DNA of 5,521 nt from DUZB01 sp964407525 (GTDB lineage: Bacteria > Desulfobacterota > DSM-4660 > Desulfatiglandales > Desulfatiglandaceae), in assembly GCA_964407525.1 (NCBI GenBank), contig CAYOWC010000312.1, positions 1-5,521 of the forward strand. The letters are read 5' to 3'. Numbering within the stretch: position 1 is the first letter of the stretch; each line of letters starts with the position of its first letter. Shown here piece after piece: positions 1 to 5,521 of this stretch. The notes under the pieces were generated by a model. That model was not told the DNA's origin, did no database searches, and was given only the letters and a program-made list of their open reading frames with translations. The position numbers and the translations under genes were made by a program.

Positions 1-243
1 AGTTATGTTGTCTCAAATCACATTTCCGGAATATTGGATCCGGAGCCCTGACACCCGACACCTCGGCGAGGACAGGATCTCGAAATTCTTCACCGGAAAT
101 CGGCATGAATCTCATTCATTCACGGGTATTGATGTTAGGACCAAGCCCTGAAATTTGTTAAGGACCATACATGGAGAAAGTGATATTTTCAACAGCCGAG
201 TTACTATTGTCACAATTTGCTGAAATCGCCCACCTAAAAACCA
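1..243. other. Left flank after the operon: no convincing gene
   Basis: 243 bp after the TAA stop of the long GH130 gene. I see no stem-loop plus T-run terminator for the minus-strand operon. Near the edge several frames are open: a plus-strand frame from the edge to a TGA at 149-151 (first ATG at 5), a second plus frame ending near 162, and a minus-strand frame from ATG at 115 or 106 running off the edge. None has a clear ribosome-binding site or a sequence I recognise, and their mutual overlap means at most one can be real. Short perfect inverted repeats lie at 61-71 (CCTCG-G-CGAGG), 105-119 (ATGAAT-CTC-ATTCAT) and 206-216 (ATTGT-C-ACAAT), and the palindrome TCCGGA occurs twice at 25-30 and 39-44. 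Confidence 0.4.
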
Positions 244-1719
244 TTACGCTGCTACATGCATGTGGTTAATCAGTTCTTTTACTTCAACAACGGCGATGCC
301 CGAATTGATATCGGACATGGCGTAGGGAATGACCAATTCGCTATTATGAATAATCGCACCGCAGGAATAAACCACATTGGGAACATATCCCTCGCGCTCT
401 TTTTCGTGCGGGGCAAGCAAGGGCTCATTCAGGCGGGCGATGATTTTTGTTGGATTTTCAAGATCAAGCAGTATGGCGCCGATGCAATACTTGCGCATAG
501 GCCCGACGCCATGGGTGAGAACAATCCAGCCTTCATCGGTTTCCAACGGTGAACCGCAGTTGCCGATTTGAATGAATTCCCATGGATATGCAGGTTCCTG
601 GATGATTTGAGATTCTTGCCAGAAATGGATATTGTCCGAGAACATGATATGATTATTTTCACCGTCCTGGCGCGAGAGCATGGCATAACGGCCACCGATT
701 TTTCGGGGAAAAAGGGCCATGCCCTTGTTTTGTACGGCTTTGCCGTTGAGCGTCAGGATGTTGAACTTGATAAAATCCTTAGTTTCGATCAGTTGCGGCA
801 AGATCGTACTACCGTTATAGGCGGTATAGGTCGCATAATAGGTGAATTCTTGGTTGTTATCGAAAAATTGGACAAATCGGGCATCCTCAATGCCTCTGCT
901 TTCGTTTTTCGAAACGGGAAAGATCACCCGCTCGGAGATGCGATGATCAGCATGAAAACTCACTTCATAATTGGAATCCGCAAGCCAGCGTATGATCTCG
1001 AAGGTTCTTTTTTGGTGTTCTTCCGAAAATTGCGGTTTTTCGTGAAGTATTCGAATTTTTTCCAATAACTCCGTATACGTAAAATCTTCCGGCATCCGGC
1101 CTAGAATATGAGTGGTTATCTCATGGATGGCGCCCATCTCGTTCAACTTACGCTGGAAGACATTGCGTTTGTAAACAGGGTCTAACTGTAGATCCGGTGT
1201 TTCCACAAAATCACTGATCGGGTCAAAGAAAATCTTGTTTTGACGATCAAGGCGGCCCCCGCGAAAAACAATGGATGAAACATGGCCCTCACCCGTAGCC
1301 CGCAAGCTCATGATAAAGCGCAAGCTGCCTTTTTTCAGATGGCTCTGATCAGGATGGGGAACGATGGAAGGATTGAAAAGGGCGGCCGATTCAATGGAGT
1401 ATTCCTTAGTGAAGTAAGCTCCGATGAGGGCCCTTTGATCATTGCTGAGAGTTTTCTTTGGAAGATATTCTTTCACCTCATACAAGTGCCGTTCAAAAAT
1501 ATGTCCGATCTCTTCGTGTCGTCCTGAAAAATCAATCATTATTTGATTCAGTAAGTGTTTGGCCGCTGTTTCAGACAATCCCATTATCCGTTCTATTATT
1601 TTAGAAATGCGGTATTTCTCATAGGGGATGTGAAGTTGGGTGATTACCCGTGAAGTATCCCCTACGATTTTATTCGCTTTTCTTCTGACTTTCAGCTTTT
1701 GAGGCTTATTTACTTGCAT
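244..1719 (-). CDS. GH130 family protein, long form with N-terminal extension and internal insertion
   Basis: Complete 491-residue GH130-type protein, distant paralogue of its upstream neighbour. Residues 1-105 are a mostly helical, basic N-terminal extension. The propeller begins near 110 (ESAALFNPSIVPHPDQ), followed by FIMSLRATGEGHVSSIVFR (135-153), GIEDARF (276-282; D279 is the likely catalytic acid), ALFPRKIGGRYAMLSRQD (335-352), GNCGSPLETDEGWIVLTHGV (386-405) and GYVPNVVYSCGAI (444-456). R140, R350 and H403 sit where the short protein has R46, R158 and H216, so the phosphate site seems kept. About 90 extra residues (roughly 155-245), predicted largely helical, separate blade-one motifs that are close together in the short form. 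No signal peptide is seen. It lies 41 bp after its neighbour, with AGGGA 9 nt before the ATG, and is probably last in the operon. A pair of adjacent GH130 phosphorylases is known in Thermoanaerobacter (Teth514_1788/1789, beta-1,2-mannosides), which offers a model but not proof. Substrate unknown. Confidence 0.88.
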   Translation of the reverse strand: MQVNKPQKLKVRRKANKIVGDTSRVITQLHIPYEKYRISKIIERIMGLSETAAKHLLNQIMIDFSGRHEEIGHIFERHLYEVKEYLPKKTLSNDQRALIGAYFTKEYSIESAALFNPSIVPHPDQSHLKKGSLRFIMSLRATGEGHVSSIVFRGGRLDRQNKIFFDPISDFVETPDLQLDPVYKRNVFQRKLNEMGAIHEITTHILGRMPEDFTYTELLEKIRILHEKPQFSEEHQKRTFEIIRWLADSNYEVSFHADHRISERVIFPVSKNESRGIEDARFVQFFDNNQEFTYYATYTAYNGSTILPQLIETKDFIKFNILTLNGKAVQNKGMALFPRKIGGRYAMLSRQDGENNHIMFSDNIHFWQESQIIQEPAYPWEFIQIGNCGSPLETDEGWIVLTHGVGPMRKYCIGAILLDLENPTKIIARLNEPLLAPHEKEREGYVPNVVYSCGAIIHNSELVIPYAMSDINSGIAVVEVKELINHMHVAA

Positions 1720-1728
1720 AGGTTTGTG

Positions 1729-1733
1729 TCCCT
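1729..1733 (-). promoter_or_regulatory. Ribosome binding site of the long GH130 gene
   Basis: AGGGA on the minus strand, 9 nt before the ATG at 1719. It lies in the 41-bp gap after the short GH130 stop codon (TAG at 1761-1763). There is no other start with a better signal nearby, and the gap holds no hairpin or promoter that I can see, so the two GH130 genes are probably co-transcribed. Confidence 0.5.
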
Positions 1734-1760
1734 ATTGTCGGTTGAATTTTTATGCAATAC

Positions 1761-2702
1761 CTACAACGGCGGGCGGGAAGCCGAGAGGCAGAGTTCTACC
1801 AAATCCTCAATCACGGCCGTACCGGCGCACATGACTGTATCGGCTCCGCCCCAGTATATTTTTACCGTACCATCGTCTTCCGGAACAGCGCCGCAGGTAA
1901 AGACAACATTGGGCACATAGCCGGTAATCTCCCAGGGATCCTCAGGTTGCAGTATCCAGTCATCGGCGACGCCGATGATGGTGGCCGGATCAGTAAGGTC
2001 ATGCAGAGCCACGCCAAGGCGGTAAACGGTTCCGGACATGGTCTTAAAAACGCCATGATAAATATGAAGCCAGCCTTTATCGGTCTTGAATGGCGGCGCC
2101 CCGGGCCCGATTTTCATTTCATCCCAGTGATAGGCAACCGGCTTCATGATCACCCGGGAATCTCCCCAGTGTACGAGGTCGGGAGAATAGGAAATCCAGA
2201 TCGACCAAGGTGAAATCTCGGAATGGGGCCGGTCCAGACGCGCATACCGATCCCCGAACTTCTCAGGAAAAATAACCACGTTGCGGAGGTCAGCCTGGGT
2301 GATCAGGGAAATACGTTCCACTTTTTCAAAATCCGTGGTACGGCCCAAGGCAATCCGTACACCATGACGGGAGTAGGCGCTATAGGTCAGCAGATATTCT
2401 CCTTCTACAGGGCAAATTCGGAGGTCTTCAACTCCGAACGCTTCATATTCAGCAAAAACATTGTCCGTTGAGGGGATAAGAAAAGGTTCGGGATGAACCG
2501 TAAATGAAAAGCCATCTTCGCTGTCGGCCCTGCCGATAATGGAGCGCCCGTTTCTCAGATGCGACCGGAAAAGCATAATGTATCGATCATTGTGTTTGAC
2601 GATACCCGCATTGTGAACGGTAACGACCGGATAAGGCACATCCTCTCTCGTCAGGATGGGGTTTTTTCTAAAACGTGTGATTATCGGCTTATGCATTTTC
2701 AT
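1761..2702 (-). CDS. GH130 family protein, probable beta-mannoside phosphorylase (short form)
   Basis: Complete 313-residue five-bladed beta-propeller enzyme of GH130, a family whose characterised members mostly phosphorolyse beta-1,4- or beta-1,2-mannosides to mannose 1-phosphate. Motifs: NPIL at 14-17, VHNAGIV at 29-35, LFRSHLRNGRS at 44-54, FGVEDLRI at 89-96 (D93 is the likely catalytic acid), FPEKFGDRYARLDRPH at 145-160, GPGAPPFKTDKGWLHIYHGV at 199-218 and GYVPNVVFTCGA at 261-272. R46, R158 and H216 are plausible phosphate-binding basic residues, which favours a phosphorylase over the hydrolytic GH130 members where such residues are lost; this assignment is from memory of the family and not an alignment. 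Length is normal for the family (about 300-350). No signal peptide, so cytoplasmic. The ATG overlaps the upstream glycosyltransferase stop by 4 bp (ATGA), with AGGA 9 nt upstream inside that gene; a second in-frame ATG lies two codons on. Mannose specificity and linkage are inferred. Confidence 0.92.
   Translation of the reverse strand: MKMHKPIITRFRKNPILTREDVPYPVVTVHNAGIVKHNDRYIMLFRSHLRNGRSIIGRADSEDGFSFTVHPEPFLIPSTDNVFAEYEAFGVEDLRICPVEGEYLLTYSAYSRHGVRIALGRTTDFEKVERISLITQADLRNVVIFPEKFGDRYARLDRPHSEISPWSIWISYSPDLVHWGDSRVIMKPVAYHWDEMKIGPGAPPFKTDKGWLHIYHGVFKTMSGTVYRLGVALHDLTDPATIIGVADDWILQPEDPWEITGYVPNVVFTCGAVPEDDGTVKIYWGGADTVMCAGTAVIEDLVELCLSASRPPL
2699..2702 (-). promoter_or_regulatory. ATGA start/stop overlap coupling GT4 and GH130 translation
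   Basis: On the minus strand the four bases ATGA hold both the ATG of the short GH130 gene and the TGA of the glycosyltransferase gene. Such overlaps usually reflect translational coupling by reinitiating ribosomes, implying that the two proteins are made together. An AGGA at 2712-2715, within the glycosyltransferase gene, could assist reinitiation. Confidence 0.75.
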
Positions 2703-3718
2703 AGGGCGTTGTCCTGTAATATCCTTTCATAGACTTTACTATATTTGTCCACCATGCGCTCGACGGTGAAATCCCGTTCAACATGGCGGCGACAGGTTAA
2801 ACGATCAATCTCCTTAATACGGGCAACAGCCTCGATGGCCTCCTCCACGTCGCCCGCCAAAAAACCATTCTTGCCGTTTTCGATCAGCTCGGGCATGCTG
2901 CCCCTGTCAAAGGCGATCACAGGCGTACCACAGGCCATGGATTCGATAACGGACAGACCGAAAGGTTCATCAAACTGTATTGGGTGCAATAGCGCGCATG
3001 CCCTGCCCAAGAGCCCGTTGCGATCAACGGGTCCCACGCTGCCGGCGTAAACCACCTTATCGTTGTCTATGTACGGGGCCACATATTGGTCATGGTAGGC
3101 CTGGTCTTGAACAATGCCCGCTATGATGAGCTTTTTGTTGCAGATCCTGGCGATTTCGATCGCTTCCCGAGCACCCTTGTCATTGTGAATGCGCCCGAAA
3201 AAAAGCAGGGTATCATCCGGTGCAGGCTGAAAATCAAATTGTTTGATATCAATGCCGTGATGAATAGTTTCGATATAATCAAGATCCGGTGATCGATCGG
3301 CATCGCTGATGGAAACGTAGAACACTTTGCCGTTGTATTTTTTGTAAACCGGCAGAATCGCGGGCGATGAAAAACCGTGAATGGTGGTCACCACCGGGGT
3401 GGTAGTCAGACCGGTATAGGTCAATGGCAGGAAATCAAAATGGTTGTGAACCATGTCGTATGCATCGGCATGCTCAAAGAGTTCTGAAATGTGCAGGCAC
3501 TCCCAGACTTTTGGGTTGAGTGAGCGATCTTCTTCATAACCCCGCGGACAAACGGCGTGGAGCGTGCCGCTGGTCCGGGAATCCGCGGTGGCAAACAAGG
3601 TAACATTATGACCGCGCGCCACCAGCCCCTCGGTTAAGAGGGAGGCCACGTTTTCCCAGGGGCCATAATGGCGCGGCGGAGTGCGCCAGGCGATGGGCGA
3701 GAGCATTGCGATATGCAT
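2699..3718 (-). CDS. GT4 family glycosyltransferase (glycogen-synthase/mannosyltransferase fold)
   Basis: Complete 339-residue GT-B enzyme that should transfer a sugar from a nucleotide donor with retention of configuration. N-terminal acceptor domain: MHIAMLSPIAW start, a loop PPRHYGPWENV at 14-24 in place of the glycine-rich loop, LLTEGLVARGHNVTLFA at 27-43, HNHFD at 91-95 and TIHG at 112-115. C-terminal donor domain: FFGRIHNDKG at 173-182, where R176 and K181 fit the diphosphate-binding Arg/Lys pair, and EPFGLSVIE at 251-259, the EX7E motif (E251, E259), followed by SMACGTPVIA. The subgroup resembles GT4 proteins annotated as AviGT4- or WcaA-like; the donor could be GDP-mannose, inferred only from the GH130 neighbours. 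No signal peptide or membrane segment is seen, so it is cytosolic or peripheral. The start is supported by AAGGA 6 nt upstream. It ends in an ATGA overlap with the next gene. Length is slightly under the usual 350-400. Confidence 0.93.
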   Translation of the reverse strand: MHIAMLSPIAWRTPPRHYGPWENVASLLTEGLVARGHNVTLFATADSRTSGTLHAVCPRGYEEDRSLNPKVWECLHISELFEHADAYDMVHNHFDFLPLTYTGLTTTPVVTTIHGFSSPAILPVYKKYNGKVFYVSISDADRSPDLDYIETIHHGIDIKQFDFQPAPDDTLLFFGRIHNDKGAREAIEIARICNKKLIIAGIVQDQAYHDQYVAPYIDNDKVVYAGSVGPVDRNGLLGRACALLHPIQFDEPFGLSVIESMACGTPVIAFDRGSMPELIENGKNGFLAGDVEEAIEAVARIKEIDRLTCRRHVERDFTVERMVDKYSKVYERILQDNAL

Positions 3719-3724
3719 ATCTGA

Positions 3725-3729
3725 TCCTT
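3725..3729 (-). promoter_or_regulatory. Ribosome binding site of the complete GT4 gene
   Basis: On the minus strand the sequence AAGGA lies 6 nt before the ATG at 3718, an optimal Shine-Dalgarno match and the best one in the window. It fixes the start of this glycosyltransferase and suggests that this gene, which follows a 150-bp gap, is translated independently of the genes upstream. Confidence 0.7.
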
Positions 3730-3775
3730 ATACTAATCCGTGTTGCTTTTTCAGCTATTTTTTTCCTTTGCCGCC

Positions 3776-3794
3776 GTCCTCATAAATGAAGGAC
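3776..3794. repeat. Imperfect inverted repeat (small hairpin) upstream of the GT4 gene
   Basis: On the plus strand GTCC-TCA / TGA-A-GGAC forms a 7-bp stem with one bulged A and a TAAA loop. It is about 60 bp before the glycosyltransferase start in the transcribed direction. No T-run follows it on the minus strand, so it is not a rho-independent terminator for this operon; it might be an operator or a chance structure. Confidence 0.3.
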
Positions 3795-3868
3795 TGTAAT
3801 TGGATTTGTAAATAATCTTGAATTTGGTATTAGCATCTTTTTTCCCTCACTATTCAGTTCCGTATATC

Positions 3869-4108
3869 TTAAATGCCTAGAGTTCCGAGGGCCGTAACAA
3901 AACCGAATATTATGAGTGTTATGCTGCTTGTGCGTGCGAGAAGGGAAGTAAGATGACTATCAATTTTAAGCCGATCACAATCTTTAGCAATTGCACTTTT
4001 TATTAATTTCGAAAGGGCAAAGAAAACGACTACAATCGCGACAGAGCCACCTACTCTCGGCGCCCAGAGAGCACTCCCATCAAGCACTATTTGTAAGATG
4101 TTTTCCAT
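3869..4108 (-). CDS. Truncated MscS-type mechanosensitive channel (N-terminal membrane part only, probable gene remnant)
   Basis: A 79-codon frame ending in TAA. Two hydrophobic segments are seen, about residues 16-38 and 57-77, joined by a charged loop with KDCDRLKIDSHLTSLLART. By memory this lines up with TM1, the TM1-TM2 loop (compare ISRKIDATVADFLSALVR in E. coli MscS) and TM2, ending at ALGTLGI, the point where MscS continues with its QTAS segment and the pore helix TM3. TM3, the beta domain and the cytoplasmic vestibule (roughly 200 residues) are absent, and no frame of the next 150 bp restores them, so this is a deletion and not a simple frameshift. Without TM3 it cannot form an MscS pore. 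The ribosome-binding signal is weak (a GAGA about 10 nt upstream). It lies 24 bp after the glycosyltransferase stop. It may be a decaying pseudogene; a functional two-helix membrane peptide is possible but less likely. Confidence 0.65.
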   Translation of the reverse strand: MENILQIVLDGSALWAPRVGGSVAIVVVFFALSKLIKSAIAKDCDRLKIDSHLTSLLARTSSITLIIFGFVTALGTLGI

Positions 4109-4132
4109 AGATCAATTGTCTCTGAATGTGAT

Positions 4133-5521
4133 TCAAAAAGGTTCAGACAACGGCTGGTTCAAAATTTCGTCCGCATAAAGCTTCTGCAATGTCATCAGCG
4201 AAAGCAGCCACGCAAGGGAGGACTCGGCCCCTTCATTCTGGTTGATGCCGTCCGCCATCAATCCATCCCGGCAGCCGCCGGTCTTGGGATCATAGAGCGG
4301 CATATTCAGGTCGTTGTGCCCTAAAAACCAATTGAGACACATGACTGCATTGTTAAACCATACTCGGTCCCGGATGATATTAAAGGCTTCCACGCAGGCT
4401 TCAACCATGGCGTTGGCTTCGACGGGTTGCTGGTCGAAACGGGCTCTGGGTCCGTCTTTTTCATACCATCCGTTGCAGCCGATGGGCACGAAGTGATTCT
4501 CTTCGGTTTGGGTGGCAAGCAGCCACTTGAGGGAGTTGAGACCCAAATCAATCATGTCGTTGCGTTGCATCCGGTGGCCGGACAGCAGCAGGGCATGGGG
4601 TAGTTTGCCGTTCGCGTAGTTTAGAGCGTCCTCAAGCCAGGGCCAATCGTCTGTTCCATTGTTTTTAAACTGATTGAAAAGCTTCTCGGCAAGGACTTCC
4701 CGTATCCTGCGCACATCACTGTCGCCGGAAAATTTGTCCAGATAAGCATGCATGCCCACCAGACAAAAAGCGATGGCACGGGGCGAATCAAAATTCTCCA
4801 CGGATCTCAAAGCCTTCTTGAAAAGGGTTGTACTCATGGCGAGATGTCCAGGGTCATCAAGAAAGGCCACTGCTTTACCAAGGCACCAGATCGCTCTGCC
4901 ATGGGCATCCTCGGACCCAACCTCATCCATCCACTGCCGCGAATAGGTCATGAAATTACGAAAGCGCCCATTTTCTTCATTATAGGCATACAGGAGAAAT
5001 CCGAGATAATGTCCGCTGAGGGAATCAAGTCCCAATCCGGTTGCCGGTAGGAATTTTTGGCCCATGGCGGCAACCAGCAGTGCTCTGGCATTATCATCGG
5101 TGCAGTAGCCATGGGTACGATCGGGAATGGTATAGGTGGCATGTTGCATGATGCCGGTATCATCGGTAAAGGCTTTCAAGTGATCCAGTTTGATCTCCGG
5201 GAGCTCGAAGTTCGTGATGGCCATGATGTTGTCCACATAGGAATGGCGGGGACGGGGATTTCGCGTGCGATTTTGCCGCACTTCACTGAAAACCTGGAGA
5301 TATTTTCGGGCTACCTCCTTCCAGATTGCGCTACGGCTGAATGTGTAGGCTTTTTTGCGTATGGAGTGCCGTTCTAAATCGTTGTCCAAAAGACGGGTAA
5401 TTTGTTCCGCCATGGCATCAGGATTGTTAAAAGGTACAATCCGGCCCCTGCCTTCGGCAAGCATCTCGGTGGCATACCAGTACGGGGTGGAAATAACGGC
5501 CTTGCCGGTACCCATGGCGTA
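4133..5521 (-). CDS. GT4-type glycosyltransferase fused to a C-terminal alpha-helical domain (5' end outside window)
   Basis: Partial gene: the frame stays open to the right edge (codons for Tyr-Ala precede the first visible Met), so that Met is internal, not the start. Numbering from it, residues 1-80 are the end of a GT-B glycosyltransferase: YAMGTGKAVISTPYWYATEM resembles the nucleotide-sugar-binding region near the end of GT4 enzymes, followed by the usual closing helices. After a basic linker (about 80-92, RTRNPRPRH) comes a domain of about 350 residues, rich in helices and aromatic residues, with motifs at 103-111 (FELPEIKLD), 117-126 (TDDTGIMQHA), 135-145 (HGYCTDDNARA), 201-210 (SEDAHGRAIW), 289-297 (DDWPWLEDA) and 427-435 (NEGAESSLA). 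The pattern suggests an (alpha/alpha)6-barrel like those of GH76 or epimerase-type enzymes; I recall similar C-terminal domains on cyanobacterial glycosyltransferases. Its activity is unknown to me. It ends in TGA, 24 bp before the MscS fragment, so it probably shares that transcript. The glycosyltransferase call is firm; the role of the helical domain is inference. Confidence 0.88.
   Translation of the reverse strand, partial: YAMGTGKAVISTPYWYATEMLAEGRGRIVPFNNPDAMAEQITRLLDNDLERHSIRKKAYTFSRSAIWKEVARKYLQVFSEVRQNRTRNPRPRHSYVDNIMAITNFELPEIKLDHLKAFTDDTGIMQHATYTIPDRTHGYCTDDNARALLVAAMGQKFLPATGLGLDSLSGHYLGFLLYAYNEENGRFRNFMTYSRQWMDEVGSEDAHGRAIWCLGKAVAFLDDPGHLAMSTTLFKKALRSVENFDSPRAIAFCLVGMHAYLDKFSGDSDVRRIREVLAEKLFNQFKNNGTDDWPWLEDALNYANGKLPHALLLSGHRMQRNDMIDLGLNSLKWLLATQTEENHFVPIGCNGWYEKDGPRARFDQQPVEANAMVEACVEAFNIIRDRVWFNNAVMCLNWFLGHNDLNMPLYDPKTGGCRDGLMADGINQNEGAESSLAWLLSLMTLQKLYADEILNQPLSEPF

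Larger units (their letters stand above)
3719..3868. other. AT-rich 150-bp gap between MscS remnant and GT4 gene
   Basis: Visibly richer in A and T than the flanking genes, with several poly-T/poly-A runs on the plus strand (for example around 3758-3763 and 3838-3844). No open frame of note is present, and no frame continues the MscS protein. It contains one imperfect inverted repeat (3776-3794). A promoter for the downstream three-gene unit could be here, but no convincing -35/-10 pair is seen. The best reading is an intergenic scar left by loss of the rest of the channel gene, possibly now carrying a promoter. Confidence 0.5.

Noticed and set aside
206..216. ATTGTCACAAT as a CRP/FNR-type operator
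   Set aside because: The arms are only 5 bp around one base, without the 6-bp (CRP) or 4-bp (FNR) spacer, and it is downstream of the operon instead of at a promoter.
568..1068. Plus-strand open frame of 166 codons opposite the long GH130 gene
   Set aside because: It is antisense to a gene with clear GH130 motifs, has no recognisable domain, and its composition looks like a shadow of the coding strand.
1752..2213. Plus-strand open frame of 153 codons opposite the short GH130 gene
   Set aside because: It lies fully antisense to conserved GH130 motifs, and its sequence is an out-of-frame mirror without domains or a ribosome-binding site.
3776..3794. Hairpin as a rho-independent terminator after the MscS fragment
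   Set aside because: The stem is short with a bulge, and on the transcribed strand it is followed by GGCGG and A-rich sequence, not a T-run.
3725..3820. TTTACA- and TATAAG-like elements as a sigma70 promoter for the GT4 gene
   Set aside because: The TTTACA has no acceptable -10 at 16-18 nt, and TATAAG overlaps the ribosome-binding site with no -35 partner; not strong enough to annotate.
5057..5377. Plus-strand open frame of 106 codons with a glycine-rich, hydrophobic start
   Set aside because: It is antisense to the conserved helical domain of the fused glycosyltransferase; the glycine-rich look comes from the opposite-strand codons.
5513..5515. ATG as the start of the right-hand glycosyltransferase
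   Set aside because: The frame continues upstream to the window edge (Tyr-Ala) and the conserved motif is already in progress, so this Met is internal and the gene is truncated by the window.

Overview
The window (5521 bp) carries one compact gene cluster, with every convincing gene on the minus strand, so transcription runs from the right edge to the left. In transcription order it holds: (1) a family-4-type glycosyltransferase cut by the right edge and fused to a large C-terminal alpha-helical domain; (2) a 79-codon fragment matching only the first two membrane helices of an MscS-type mechanosensitive channel; (3) a 150-bp AT-rich gap; (4) a complete GT4 glycosyltransferase; (5) a short GH130 protein whose start overlaps the previous stop codon; (6) a second, much longer GH130 protein; (7) about 240 bp at the left edge with no convincing gene.

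The logic is that of a mannose-type glycan cluster. Two GT4 enzymes would build a polymer or oligosaccharide from activated sugar. Two GH130 proteins, a family made mostly of beta-mannoside phosphorylases, would cleave it (or, working in reverse, extend it) with inorganic phosphate. No signal peptides or secretion motifs are seen on the complete enzymes, so the pathway looks cytoplasmic. This suits an internal reserve or compatible glycan better than an exported polysaccharide or dietary mannan use: no transporter, SusC/D pair, secreted mannanase or flippase is in view. The sugar and linkage are not readable from the sequence.

Organism: a Gram-negative, mid-GC bacterium. The protein style and gene combination suggest a sulfate-reducing or related deltaproteobacterium (Desulfobacterota), but this is an impression from family resemblance, not from a marker gene. 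The MscS remnant and the AT-rich gap look like the scar of a deletion inside an otherwise tight operon.

No tRNA, rRNA, CRISPR array, insertion sequence or canonical terminator was recognised.
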